Assembly (NCBI GenBank): GCA_036417435.1
Contig: JAZAQT010000880.1
Span: forward strand, 118,970 to 182,969
From: Inia geoffrensis
Lineage: Eukaryota > Chordata > Mammalia > Artiodactyla > Iniidae
DNA: 64,000 nucleotides
Direction of reading: 5' to 3'
Positions 12,153 through 26,045 of the stretch are shown here, one piece after another (positions within the stretch are counted from its first letter, which is position 1; each line of letters opens with the position of its first letter). Under the pieces are notes generated by a model. It did not search any database. It saw only the letters and a list, made by a program, of their open reading frames with translations, and was not told the origin of the DNA. The position numbers and the translations under genes were made by a program.

Positions 12153-13889
12153 TTATTTTTATAAGTGGATTTAGCTTATGTACACTGCTGTGTGTATGCT
12201 GCTGTACACAAATGATTTTCTTATGGAGACCTATAAATGTATGGGTTTTAATTTTCTTCATAGTCAGGTATATTCCTCCGTTTTGAACACGGGGTGCTGA
12301 GTCCATGTGGTTGAGCGATTAGTAAGTCTTGTCTAACATATATTTGGCTTATGGAATGGTATCTCTCCTAATATCAACCTCTGGTTTTATGCAGCTTCCC
12401 CACTATCTTTTCCCCTTAAGCAAGCATCAGTTTCTTTTGTAAATGTGAGACTCTGTTGTGTTTTGTAATGCAGTTCACGCGTAGCCGTGTTTACGTTCCC
12501 GGTATTCGTGATACCTTATGATGTTTCTTTTTCTGTGTGACTTATTTCACTTAGAATCATCGTAACTAAATCCACTCATTATGCTGCTACTGGTCTGTTG
12601 CCATTGATTTCATTGTTGAGTGATATTCCATTGTAGGGATGTACCACAACTTTTATATCCATTTTTCTCTTTCTGAGCTATTGAAGTTGTACCATAGTCA
12701 AGGTTCCCGTAAAGAGCGCAGCCCCAAACTTTGGTGTGGCTGTGTCTTTTTCATTTAAATTTTCCGAATCTATGGCACCATAAGTGGAAGTGCCCTAGGC
12801 TCTCTAGCTTGGTTTTGTCTTTGTTCCAGCAAACACCATCCAGTTCTCCAGAGTGGCTGTTGGCAATTTACATCCCGCCCATCAGCATAACAAGGCTGCC
12901 GGTTCTCCATGGCCTGTCCTGCCTCTCTGGAATTTACACTTTTTTTCGGAGGGCCCTTTTAATCGGTGGGAAGTGAGAGTTGCTTGTAGTGCGGATTTCC
13001 ATTGCAGGCTTGCTTGGTTGGCCAAAAAGCGCGTATGCGTTTTTTCCTGAATATATTCAGGAAAAAACGCATACGCGCTTTTTGGCCAAGTGCATCACTG
13101 TCGAACTGCTGCCTCTTTTCCTACGCTTTCAGAGCAATTCTTATCTACCCCCCGATATCTGTTTTCTGCAATTCTGCGTCGCGTTCAAGTCCTCCTCACA
13201 GCCTTCCTTCAATAAATTTTTGGATGATAGGTGTCATTTGGAACTCTGCAGGATTGTGAGTTACAGTGCCAGAAATCTCCTTTTCTCAACTCGCTTTCTT
13301 GTGAGCTGACCGCAAACCCGAAGAATTGCTTCAGGCCCTAATCTCGTTCCGGCATGGCACGCTGAGCCTTTGGTGAACTCTTCTTCCTGTAGGGAAATCA
13401 GAATTCAATGTGCCCGTCCAAACACATCGAGTTAGCCGCTCATTGGTTCTCCTTATTCCTGATCACCTTCTACCGAAATTGCAAAGTGTGCGAAACAAGA
13501 GGTCAAAGGCACTGACTCTAAAAGTGGGGAGAATGTTAATATTGCCTCTGGAGCGGCGAACTCGAGTCCCAGGGTTCGAAAATGGAGATGAGTTTTAGAA
13601 ACTTTGCCTGATCACTTCGTGGACCATATTCTGGGTTTTCCATGCATATTTTAGCTGAAGGATAAATCCCTTAAACGTGGAGATTTGGGACCCGTGGAAT
13701 GGGAACCATGCACCATTACCTCAAAGGGTCTGCATTCCCTCACCAATAGCATCAGCCCCAAGTGTCCAGCCTTCTCTCTCCCACAGCTGTGGATGTAGAG
13801 GTGGTAAATCCAAGATTCCACACAAGCCCTGAAGGACTTATTTAAGAATTTCTCTCTATTTCACCGTCCTTGTGTTTTCTTTTTCAAAT
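12153..13889. repeat. Satellite monomer 8 (core, paired-arm variant)
   Basis: Palindrome at 13018-13089 is perfect but carries G to C at 13030 in the left arm and the matching C to G at 13077 in the right arm. Related to monomer 14 about 10,423 bp downstream. Confidence 0.93.
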
Positions 13890-15626
13890 TTATTTTTATA
13901 AGGGGATTTAGCTTATGTACACTGCTGTGTGTATGCTGCTGTACACAAATGATTTTCTTATGGAGACCTATAAATGTATGGGTTTTAATTTTCTTCATAG
14001 TCAGGTATATTCCTCCGTTTTGAACACGGGGTGCTGAGTCCATGTGGTTGAGCGAGGAGTAGGTCTTGTCTAATATATATTTGGCTTATGGAATGGTATC
14101 TCTCCTAATATCAACCTCTGGTTTTATGCAGCTTCCCCACTCTCCTTTCCCCTTAAGCAAGCATCAGTTTCTTTTGTAAATGTGAGACTCTGTTGTGTTT
14201 TGTAATGCAGTTCACGCGTAGCCGTGTTTACGTTCCTGGTATTCGTGATACCTTATCGTGTTTCTTTTTCTGTGTGACTTATTTCACTTAGAATCATTGT
14301 AACTAAATCCACTCATTATGCTGCTACTGGTCTCTTGCCATTGATTTCATTGTTGAGTGATATTCCATTGTAGGGATGTACCACAACTTTTATATCCATT
14401 TTTCTCTTTCTGGGCTATTGAAGTTGTACCATAGTCAAGGTTCCCGTAAAGAGCGCAGCCCCAAACTTTGGTGTGGCTGTGTCTTTTTCATTTAAATTTT
14501 CCGAATCTATGGCACCATAAGTGGATGTGCCCTAGGCTCTCTAGCTTGGTTTTCTCTTTGTTCCAGGAAACACCATCCACTTCTCCAGAGTGGCTGTTGG
14601 CAATTTACATCCCGCCCATCAGCATAACAAGGCTGCCGGTTGTCCATGGTCTGTCCTTCTTCTCTGGATTTTACACTTTTTTTCGGAGGGCCCTTTTGAT
14701 CGGTGGGAAGTGAGAGTTGCTTGTAGTGAGGATTTCCATTGCAGGCTTGCTTGGTTGGCCAAAAAGCGCGTATGCCTTTTTTCCTGAATATATTCAGGAA
14801 AAAACGCATACGCGCTTTTTTGCCAAGTGCATCACTGTCGAACTGCTGCCTCTTTTCGTACGCTTTCAGAGCAATTCTTATCTACCCCCCGATATCTGTT
14901 TTCTGCAATTCTGCGTCGCGTTCAAGTCCTCCTCACAGCCTTCCTTCAATAAATTTTTGGATGATAGGTGTCATTTGGAACTCTGCAGGATTGTGAGTTA
15001 CAGTGCCAGAAATCTCCTTTTCTCAACTCGCTTTCTTGTGAGCTGACCGCAAACCCGAAGAATTGCTTCAGGCCCTAATCTCGTTCCGGCATGGCACGCT
15101 GAGCCTTTGGTGAACTCTTCTTCCTGTAGGGAAATCAGAATTCAATGTGCCCGTCCAAACTCATCGAGTTAGCCGCTCATTGGTTCTCCTTATTCCTGAT
15201 CACCTTCTACCGAAATTGCAAAGTGTGCGAAACAAGAGGTCAAACGCACTGACTCTAAAAGTGGGGAGAATGTTAATATTGCCTCTGGAGCGGCGAACTC
15301 GAGTCCCAGGGTTCGAAAATGGAGATGAGTTTTAGAAACTTTGCCTGATCACTTCGTGGACCATATTCTGGGTTTTCCATGCATATTTTAGCTGAAGGAT
15401 AAATCCCTTAAACGTGGAGATTTGGGACCCGTGGAATGGGAACCATGCACCATTACCTCAAAGGGTCTGCATTCCCTCACCAATAGCATCAGCCCCAAGT
15501 GTCCAGCCTTCTCTCTCCCACAGCTGTGGATGTAGAGGTGGTAAATCCAAGATTCCACACAAGCCCTGAAGGACTTATTTATGAATTTCTCTCTATTTCA
15601 CCGTCCTTGTGTTTTCTTTTTCAAAT
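13890..15626. repeat. Satellite monomer 9 (core, 9/10 pair)
   Basis: Palindrome at 14755-14826 with the paired-arm variant plus extra mismatches ('atgcctttt' on the left, 'ttttgcc' at the right end). Shares 'gtggatgtgccc', 'ccggttgtccatggtctg' and 'aaactcatcgag' with monomer 10. Confidence 0.93.
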
Positions 15627-17363
15627 TTATTTTTATAAGGGGATTTAGCTTATGTACACTGCTGTGTGTATGCTGCTGTACACAAATGATTTTCTTATGG
15701 AGACCTATAAATGTATGGGTTTTAATTTTCTTCATAGTCAGGTATATTCCTCCGTTTTGAACACGGGGTGCTGAGTCCATGTGGTTGAGCGAGGAGTAGG
15801 TCTTGTCGAATATATATTTGGCTTATGGAATGGTATCTCTCCTAATATCAACCTCTGGTTTTATGCAGCTTCCCCACTCTCCTTTCCCCTTAAGCAAGCA
15901 TCAGTTTCTTTTGTAAATGTGAGACTCTGTTGTGTTTTGTAATGCAGTTCACGCGTAGCCGTGTTTACGTTCCCGGTATTCGTGATACCTTATGGTGTTT
16001 CTTTTTCTGTGTGACTTATTTCACTTAGAATCATCGTAACTAAATCCACTCATTATGCTGCTACTGGTCTGTTGCCATTGATTTCATTGTTGAGTGATAT
16101 TCCATTGTAGGGATGTACCACAACTTTTATATCCATTTTTCTCTTTCTGGGCTATTGAAGTTGTACCATAGTCAAGGTTCCCGTAAAGAGCGCAGCCCCA
16201 AACTTTGGTGTGGCTGTGTCTTTTTCATTTAAATTTTCCGAATCTATGGCACCATAAGTGGATGTGCCCTAGGCTCTCTAGCTTGGTTTTCTCTTTGTTC
16301 CAGGAAACACCATCCACTTCTCCAGAGTGGCTGTTGGCAATTTACATCCCGCCCATCAGCATAACAAGGCTGCCGGTTGTCCATGGTCTGTCCTTCTTCT
16401 CTGGATTTTACACTTTTTTTCGGAGGGCCCTTTTGATCGGTGGGAAGTGAGAGTTGCTTGTAGTGCGGATTTCCATTGCAGGCTTGCTTGGTTGGCCAAA
16501 AAGCGCGTATGCCTTTTTTCCTGAATATATTCAGGAAAAAACGCATACGCGCTTTTTGGCCAAGTGCATCACTGTCGAACTGCTGCCTCTTTTCCTACGC
16601 TTTCAGAGCAATTCTTATCTACCCCCCGATATCTGTTTTCTGCAATTCTGCGTCGCGTTCAAGTCCTCCTCACAGCCTTCCTTCAATAAATTTTTGGATG
16701 ATAGGTGTCATTTGGAACTCTGCAGGATTGTGAGTTACAGTGCCAGAAATCTCCTTTTCTCAACTCGCTTTCTTGTGAGCTGACCGCAAACCCGAAGAAT
16801 TGCTTCAGGCCCTAATCTCGTTCCGGCATGGCACGCTGAGCCTTTGGTGAACTCTTCTTCCTGTAGGGAAATCAGAATTCAATGTGCCCGTCCAAACTCA
16901 TCGAGTTAGCCGCTCATTGGTTCTCCTTATTCCTGATCACCTTCTACCGAAATTGCAAAGTGTGCGAAACAAGAGGTCAAACGAACTGACTCTAAAAGTG
17001 GGGAGAATGTTAATATTGCCTCTGGAGCGGCGAACTCGAGTCCCAGGGTTCGAAAATGGAGATGAGTTTTAGAAACTTTGCCTGATCACTTCGTGGACCA
17101 TATTCTGGGTTTTCCATGCATATTTTAGCTGAAGGATAAATCCCTTAAACGTGGAGATTTGGGACCCGTGGAATGGGAACCATGCACCATTACCTCAAAG
17201 GGTCTGCATTCCCTCACCAATAGCATCAGCCCCAAGTGTCCAGCCTTCTCTCTCCCACAGCTGTGGATGTAGCGGTGGTAAATCCAAGATTCCACACAAG
17301 CCCTGAAGGACTTATTTAAGAATTTCTCTCTATTTCACCGTCCTTGTGTTTTCTTTTTCAAAT
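15627..17363. repeat. Satellite monomer 10 (core, 9/10 pair)
   Basis: Palindrome at 16492-16563 with the paired-arm variant and one further left-arm mismatch shared with monomer 9. Monomers 9 and 10 look like a recent single-monomer duplication. Confidence 0.93.
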
Positions 17364-19100
17364 TTATTTTTATAAGGGGATTTAGCTTATGTACACTGCT
17401 GTGTGTATGCTGCTGTACACAAATGATTTTCTTATGGAGACCTATAAATGTATGGGTTTTAATTTTCTTCATAGTCAGGTATATTCCTCCGTTTTGAACA
17501 CGGGGTGCTGAGTCCATGTGGTTGAGCGAGGAGTAGGTCTTGTCTAATATATATTTGGCTTATGGAATGGTATCTCTCCTAATATCAAACTCTGGTTTTA
17601 TGCAGCTTCCCCACTCTCCTTTCCCCTTAAGCAAGCATCAGTTTCTTTTGTAAATGTGAGACTCTGTTGTGTTTTGTAATGCAGTTCACGCGTAGCCGTG
17701 TTTACGTTCCCGGTATTCGTGATACCTTATGGTGTTTCTTTTTCTGTGTGACTTATTTCACTTAGAATCATCGTAACTAAATCCACTCATTATGCTGCTA
17801 CTGGTCTGTTGCCATTGATTTCATTGTTGAGTGATATTCCATTGTAGGGATGTACCACAACTTTTATATCCATTTTTCTCTTTCTGGGCTATTGAAGTTG
17901 TACCATAGTCAAGGTTCCCGTAAAGAGCGCAGCCCCAAACTTTGGTGTGGCTGTGTCTTTTTCATTTAAATTTTCCGAATCTATGGCACCATAAGTGGAA
18001 GTGCCCTAGGCTCTCTAGCTTGGTTTTGTCTTTGTTCCAGCAAACACCCTCCACTTCTCCAGAGTGGCTGTTGGCAATTTACATCCCGCCCATCAGCATA
18101 ACAAGGCTCCCGGTTCTCCATGGCCTGTCCTGCCTCTCTGGATTTTACACTTTTTTTCGGAGTGCCCTTTTGATCGGTGGGAAGTGAGAGTTGCTTGTAG
18201 TGCGGATTTCCATTGCAGGCTTGCTTGGTTGGCCAAAAAGGGCGTATGCGTTTTTTCCTGAATATATTCAGGAAAAAACGCATACGCCCTTTTTGGCCAA
18301 GTGCATCACTGTCGAACTGCTGCCTCTTTTCCTACGCTTTCAGAGCAATTCTTATCTACCCCCCGATATCTGTTTTCTGCAATTCTGCGTCGCGTTCAAG
18401 TCCTCCTCACAGCCTTCCTTCAATAAATTTTTGGATGATAGGGGTCATTTGGAACTCTGCAGTATGGTGAGTTACAGTGCCAGAAATCTCCTTTTCTCAA
18501 CTCACTTTCTTGTGAGCTGACCGCAAACCCGAAGAATTGCTTCAGGCCCTAATCTCGTTCAGGCATGGCACGCTGAGCCTTTGATGAACTCTTCTTCCTG
18601 TAGGGAAATAAGAGTTCAATGTGCCCGTCCAAACACATCGAGTTAGCCGCTCCTTGGTTCTCCTTATTCCTGATCATCTTCTACCGAAATTGCAAAGTGT
18701 GCGAAACAAGAGGTCAAAGGCACTGACTCTCCAAGTGGGGAGAATGTTAATATTGCCTCTGGAGCGGCGAACTCGAGTCCCAGGGTTCGAAAATGGTGAT
18801 GAGTTTTAGAAACTTTGCCTGATCACTTCGTGGACCATATTCTGGGTTTTCCATGCATATTTTAGCTGAAGGATAAATCCCTTAAACGTGGAGATTTGGG
18901 ACCCGTGGAATGGGAACCATGCACCATTACCTCAAATGGTCTGCATTTCCTCACCAATAGCATCAGCCCCAAGTGTTCAGCCTTATCTCTCCCACAGCTG
19001 TGGATGTAGAGGTGGTAAATCCAAGATTCCACACAAGCCCTGAAGGACTTATTTAAGAATTTCTCTCTATTTCACAGTCCTTGTGTTTTCTTTTTCAAAT
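17364..19100. repeat. Satellite monomer 11 (core)
   Basis: Perfect ancestral-type palindrome at 18229-18300. Shares 'cagcaaacaccctcc', 'aaggctcccgg' and 'cactttcttgtg' with monomers 16 and 18. Confidence 0.93.
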
Positions 19101-20837
19101 TTATTTTTATAAGGGGATTTAGCTTATGTACACTGCTGTGAGTATGCTGCTGTACACAAATGATTTCCTTATGCAGACCTATAAATGTATGGGTTTTAAT
19201 TTTCTTCATGGTCAGGTATATTCCTCGGTTTTGAACATGGGGTGCGGAGTCCATGTGGTTGAGCGAGGAGTAGGTCTTGTCTAATATATATTTGGCTTAT
19301 GGAATGGTATCTGTCCTAATATAAACCTCTGGTTTTATGCAGCCTCCCCACTCTCCTTTCCCCTTAAGCAAGCATCAGTTTCTTTTGTAAATGTGAGACT
19401 CTGTTGTGTTTTGTAATGCAGTTCACGCGGAGCCGTGTTTACGTTCCCGGTATTCGTGATACCTTATGATGTTTCTTTTTCTGTGTGACTTATTTCACTT
19501 AGAATCATCGTAACTAAATCCACTCATTATGCTGCTACTGGTCTGTTGCCATTGATTTCATTGTTGAGTGATATTCCATTGTAGGGATGTACCACAACTT
19601 TTATATCCATTTTTCTCTTTCTGGGCTTTTGAAGTTGTACCATAGTCAAGGTTCCCGAAAAGAGCGCAGCCCCAAACTTTGGTGTGGCTGTGTCTTTTTC
19701 ATTTAAATTTTCCGAATCTATGGCACCATAAGTGGAAGTGCCCTAGGCTCTCTAGCTTGGTTTTCTCTTTGTTCCAGGAAACACCATCCACTTCTCCAGA
19801 GTGGCTGTTGGCAATTTACATCCCGCCCATCAGCATAACAAGGCTGCCGGTTCTCCATGGCCTGTCCTGCCTCTCTGGATTTTACACTTTTTTTCGGAGG
19901 GCCCTTTTGATCGGTGGAAAGTGAGAGTTGCTTGTAGTGCGGATTTCCATTGCAGGCTTCCTTGGTTGGCCAAAAAGGGCGTATGCGTTTTTTCCTGAAC
20001 ATATTCAGGAAAAAACGCATACGCCCTTTTTGGCCAAGTGCATCACTGTCGAACTGCTGCCTCTTTTCCTACGCTTTCAGAGCAATTCTTATCTACCCCC
20101 CGATATCTGTTTTCTGCAATTCTGCGTCGCGTTCAAGTCCTCCTCACAGCCTTCCTTCAATAAATTTTTGGATTATAGGGGTCATTTGGAACTCTGCAGG
20201 ATTGTGAGTTACAGTGCCAGAAATCTCCTTTTCTCAACTCGCTTTCTTTTGAGCTGACCGCAAACCCGAAAAATTGCTTCAGGCCCTAATCTCGTTCCGG
20301 CATGGCACGCTGAGCCTTTGGTGAGCTCTTCATCCTGTAGGGAAATCAGAGTTCAATGTGCCCGTCCAAACACATCGAGTTTGCCGCTCATTGGTTCTCC
20401 TTATTCCTGATCATCTTCTACCGAAATTGCAAAGTGTGTGAAACAAGAGGTCAAAGGCACTGACTCTCCAAGTGGGGAGAATGTTAATATCGCCTCTGGA
20501 GCGGCGAACTCGAGTCCCAGGGTTCGAAAATGGAGATGAGTTTTAGAAACTTTGCCTGATCACTTCGTGGACCATATTCTGGGTTTTCCATGCATATTTT
20601 AGCTGAAGGATAAATCCCTTAAACGTGGAGATTTGGGACCCGTGGAATGGGAACCATGCACCATTACCTCAAAGGGTCTGCATTCCCTCACCAATAGCAT
20701 CAGCCCCAAGTGTCCAGTCTTATCTCTTCCACAGCTGTGGATGTAGCGGTGGTAAATCCAAGATTCCACACAAGACCTGAAGGACTTATTTAAACATTTC
20801 TCTCTATTTCACAGTCCTTGTGTTTTCTTTTTGAAAT
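19101..20837. repeat. Satellite monomer 12 (core, related to 15)
   Basis: Palindrome at 19966-20037 with one central mismatch ('gaacatattc'). Shares 'tcggtggaaag', 'aggcttccttgg', 'ccgaaaagagcgc' and 'gaaaaattgc' with monomer 15, three periods downstream. Confidence 0.93.
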
Positions 20838-22575
20838 TTATTTTTATAAGGGTATTTAGCTTATGTACACTGCTGTGTGTATGCTGCTGTACACAAATGA
20901 TTTTCTTATGGAGACCTATAAATGTATGGGTTTTAATTTTCTTCATAGTCAGGTATATTCCTCGGTTTTGAACACGGGGTGCTGAGTCCATGTGGTTGTG
21001 CGAGGAGTAGGTCTTGTCTAATATATATTTGGCTTATGGAATGGTATCTGTCCTAATATCAACCTCTGGTTTTATGCAGCCTCCCCACTCTCCTTTCCCC
21101 TTAAGCAAGCATCAGTTTCTTTTGTAAATGTGAGACTCTGTTGTGTTTTGTAATGCAGTTCACGCGTAGCCGTGTTTACGTTCCCGGTATTTGTGATACC
21201 TTATGATGTTTCTTTTTCTGTGTGACTTATTTCACTTAGAATCATCGTAACTAAATCCACTCATTATGCTGCTACTGGTCTGTTGCCATTGATTTCATTG
21301 TTGAGTGATATTCCATTGTAGGGATGTACCACAACTTTTATATCCATTTTTCTCTTTCTGGGCTATTGAAGTTGTACCATAGTCAAGGTTCCCGTAAAGA
21401 GCGCAGCCCCAAACTTTGGTGTGGCTGTGTCTTTTTCATTTAAATTTTCCGAATCTATGGCACCATAAGTGGAAGTGCCCTAGGCTCTCTAGCTTGGTTT
21501 TCTCTTTGTTCCAGGGAAACACCATCCACTTCTCCAGAGTGGCTGTAGGCAATTTACATCCCGCCCATCAGGATAACAAGGCTGCCGGTTCTCCATGGCC
21601 TTTCCTGCTTCTCTGGATTTTACACTTTTTTTCGGAGGGCCCTTTTGATCGGTGGGAAGTGAGAGTTGCTTGTAGTGCGGATTTCCATTGCAGGCTTGCT
21701 TGGTTGGCCAAAAAGGGCGTATGCGTTTTTTCCTGAATATATTCAGGAAAAAACGCATACGCCCTTTTTGGCCAAGTGCATCACTGTCGAACTGCTGCCT
21801 CTTTTCCTACGCTTTCAGAGCAATTCTTATCTAACCCCCGATATCTGTTTTCTGCAATTCTGCATCGCGTTCAAGTTCTCCTCACAGCCTTCCTTCAATA
21901 AATTTTTGGATGATAGGGGTCATTTGGAACTCTGCAGGATTGTGAGTTACAGTGCCAGAAATCTCCTTTTCTCAACTCGCTTTCTTGTGAGCTGACCGCA
22001 AACCCGAAGAATTGCTTCAGGCCCTAATCTCGTTCCGGCATGGCACGCTGAGCCTTTGGTGAACTCTTCTTCCTGTAGGGAAATCAGAGTTCAATGTGCC
22101 CGTCCAAACACATCGAGTTAGCCGCTCATTGGTTCTCCTTATTCCTGATCAACTTCTACCGAAATTGCAAAGTGTGGAAAACAAGAGGTCAAAGGCACTG
22201 ACTCTCCAAGTGGGTAGAATGTTAATATTGCCTCTGGAGCGGCGAACTCGAGTCCCAGGGTTCGAAAATAGCGATGAGTTTTAGAAACTTTGCCTGATCA
22301 CTTCGTGGACCATATTCTGGGTTTTCCATGCATATTTTAGCTGAAGGATAAATCCCTTAAACGTGGAGATTTGGGACCCGTGGAATGGGAACCATGCACC
22401 ATTACCTCAAAGGGTCTGCATTCCCTCACCAATAGCATCAGCCCCAAGTGTCCAGCCTTCTCTCTCCCACTGCTGTGGATGTAGAGGTGGTAAATCCAAG
22501 ATTCCACACAAGCCCAGAAGGACTTATTTAAGAATTTCTCTCTATTTCACCGTCCTTGTGTTTTCTTTTTCAAAT
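20838..22575. repeat. Satellite monomer 13 (core, related to 7)
   Basis: Perfect palindrome at 21704-21775. One extra base in 'ccagggaaac' makes it 1,738 bp. It carries the rare variants of monomer 7. Confidence 0.93.
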
Positions 22576-24312
22576 TTATTTTTATAAGTGGATTTAGCTT
22601 ATGTACACTGCTGTGTGTATGCTGCTGTACACAAATGATTTTCTTATGGAGACCTATAAATGTATGGGTTTTAATTTTCTTCATAGTCAGGTATATTCCT
22701 CCGTTTTGAACACGGGGTGCTGAGTCCATGTGGTTGAGCGAGGAGTAAGTCTTGTCTAACATATATTTGGCTTATGGAATGGTATCTCTCCTAATATCAA
22801 CCTCTGGTTTTATGCAGCTTCCCCACTATCCTTTCCCCTTAAGCAAGCATCAGTTTCTTTTGTAAATGTGAGACTCTGTTGTGTTTTGTAATGCAGTTCA
22901 CGCGTAGCCGTGTTTACGTTCCCGGTATTCGTGATACCTTATGATGTTTCTTTTTCTGTGTGACTTATTTCACTTAGAATCATCGTAACTAAATCCACTC
23001 ATTATGCTGCTACTGGTCTGTTGCCATTGATTTCATTGTTGAGTGATATTCCATTGTAGGGATGTACCACAACTTTTATATCCATTTTTCTCTTTCTGGG
23101 CTATTGAAGTTGTACCATAGTCAAGGTTCCCGTAAAGAGCGCAGCCCCAAACTTTGGTGTGGCTGTGTCTTTTTCATTTAAATTTTCCGAATCTATGGCA
23201 CCATAAGTGGAAGTGCCCTAGGCTCTCTAGCTTGGTTTTGTCTTTGTTCCAGCAAACACCATCCACTTCTCCAGAGTGGCTGTTGGCAATTTACATCCCG
23301 CCCATCAGCATAACAAGGCTGCCGGTTCTCCATGGCCTGTCCTGCCTCTCTGGATTTTACACTTTTTTTCGGAGGGCCCTTTTGATCGGTGGGAAGTGAG
23401 AGTTGCTTGTAGTGCGGATTTCCATTGCAGGCTTGCTTGGTTGGCCAAAAAGCGCGTATGCGTTTTTTCCTGAATATATTCAGGAAAAAACGCATACGCG
23501 CTTTTTGGCCAAGTGCATCACTGTCGAACTGCTGCCTCTTTTCCTACGCTTTCAGAGCAATTCTTATCTACCCCCCGATATCTGTTTTCTGCAATTCTGC
23601 GTCGCGTTCAAGTCCTCCTCACAGCCTTCCTTCAATAAATTTTTGGATGATAGGTGTCATTTGGAACTCTGCAGGATTGTGAGTTACAGTGCCAGAAATC
23701 TCCTTTTCTCAACTCGCTTTCTTGTGAGCTGACCGCAAACCCGAAGAATTGCTTCAGGCCCTAATCTCGTTCCGGCATGGCACGCTGAGCCTTTGGTGAA
23801 CTCTTCTTCCTGTAGGGAAATCAGAATTCAATGTGCCCGTCCAAACTCATCGAGTTAGCCGCTCAATGTTTCTCCTTATTCCTGATCACCTTCTACCGAA
23901 ATTGCAAAGTGTGCGAAACAAGAGGTCAAAGGCACTGACTCTAAAAGTGGGGAGAATGTTAATATTGCCTCTGGAGCGGCGAACTCGAGTCCCAGGGTTC
24001 GAAAATGGAGATGAGTTTTAGAAACTTTGCCTGATCACTTCGTGGACCATATTCTGGGTTTTCCATGCATATTTTAGCTGAAGGATAAATCCCTTAAACG
24101 TGGAGATTTGGGACCCGTGGAATGGGAACCATGCACCATTACCTCAAAGGGTCTGCATTCCCTCACCAATAGCATCAGCCCCAAGTGTCCAGCCTTCTCT
24201 CTCCCACAGCTGTGGATGTAGAGGTGGTAAATCCAAGATTCCACACAAGCCCTGAAGGACTTATTTAAGAATTTCTCTCTATTTCACAGTCCTTGTGTTT
24301 TCTTTTTCAAAT
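22576..24312. repeat. Satellite monomer 14 (core, paired-arm variant)
   Basis: Perfect palindrome at 23441-23512 carrying the same matching changes in both arms as monomer 8. Shares 'aaactcatcgag' with monomers 9 and 10. Confidence 0.93.
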
Positions 24313-26045
24313 TTATTTTTATAAGGGGATTTAGCTTATGTACACTGCTGTGAGTATGCTGCTGTACACAAATGATTTCCTTATGCAGACCTATAAATGT
24401 ATGGGTTTTAATTTTCTTCATGGTCAGGTATATTCCTCGGTTTTGAACACGGGGTGCTGAGTCCATGTGGTTGAGCGAGGAGTAGGTCTTGTCTAATATA
24501 TATTTGGCTTATGGAATGGTATCTGTCCTAATATAAACCTCTGGTTTTATGCAGCCTCCCCACTCTCCTTTCCCCTTAAGCAAGCATCAGTTTCTTTTGT
24601 AAATGTGAGACTCTGTTGTGTTTTGTAATGCAGTTCACGCGGAGCCGTGTTTACGTTCCCGGTATTCGTGATACCTTATGATGTTTCTTTTTCTGTGTGA
24701 CTTATTTCACTTAGAATCATCGTAACTAAATCCACTCATTATGCTGCTACTGGTCTGTTGCCATTGATTTCATTGTTGAGTGATATTCCATTGTAGGGAT
24801 GTACCACAACTTTTATATCCATTTTTCTCTTTCTGGGCTTTTGAAGTTGTACCATAGTCAAGGTTCCCGAAAAGAGCGCAGCCCCAAACTTTGGTGTGGC
24901 TGTGTCTTTTTCATTTAAATTTTCCGAATCTATGGCACCATAAGTGGAAGTGCCCTAGGCTCTCTAGCTTGGTTTTCTCTTTGTTCCAGGAAACACCATC
25001 CACTTCTCCAGAGTGGCTGTTGGCAATTTACATCCCGCCCATCAGCATAACAATGCTGCCGGTTCTCCATGGCCTGTCCTGCCTCTCTGGATTTTACACT
25101 TTTTTTCGGAGGGCCCTTTTGATCGGTGGAAAGTGAGAGTTGCTTGTAGTGCGGATTTCCATTGCAGGCTTCCTTGGTTGGCCAAAAAGGGCGTATGCGT
25201 TTTTTCCTGAACATATTCAGGAAAAAACGCATACGCGCTTTTTGGCCAAGTGCATCACTGTCGAACTGCTGCCTCTTTTCCTACGCTTTCAGAGCAATTC
25301 TTATCTACCCCCCGATATCTGTTTTCTGCAATTCTGCGTCGCGTTCAAGTCCTGCTCACAGCCTTCCTTCAATAAATTTTTGGATGATAGGGGTCATTTG
25401 GAACTCTGCAGGATTGTGAGTTGCAGTGCCAGAAATCTCCTTTTCTCAACTCGCTTTCTTGTGAGCTGACCGCAAACCCGAAAAATTGCTTCAGGCCCTA
25501 ATCTCGTTCCGGCATGGCACGCTGAGCCTTTGGTGAGCTCTTCTTCCTGTAGGGAAATCAGAGTTCAATGTGCCCGTCCAAACACATCGAGTTTGCCGCT
25601 CATTGGTTCTCCTTATTCCTGATCATCTTCTACCGAAATTGCAAAGTGTGTGAAACAAGAGGTCAAAGGCACTGACTCTCCAAGTGGGGAGAATGTTAAT
25701 ATCGCCTCTGGAGCGGCAAACTCGAGTCCCAGGGTTCGAAAATGGCGATGAGTTTTAGAAACTTTGCCTGATCACTTCGTGGACCATATTCTGGGTTTTC
25801 GATGCATATTTTAGCTGAAGGATAAATCCCTTAAACGTGGAGATTTGGGACCCGTGGAATGGGAACCATGCTCCATTACCTCAAAGGGTCTGCATTCCCT
25901 CACCAATATCATCAGCCCCAAGTGTCCAGCCTTATCTCTCCCACAGCTGTGGATGTAGCAGTGGTAAATCCAAGATTCCACACAAGCCCTGAAGGACTTA
26001 AGAATTTCTCTTTATTTCACAGTCCTTGTGTTTTCTTTTTCAAAT
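24313..26045. repeat. Satellite monomer 15 (core, half-converted palindrome)
   Basis: Palindrome at 25178-25249 has the ancestral base in the left arm (G at 25190) and the derived base in the right arm (G at 25237), so the arms mismatch. A 4-bp loss near 26000 shortens it to 1,733 bp. Otherwise like monomer 12. Confidence 0.93.
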
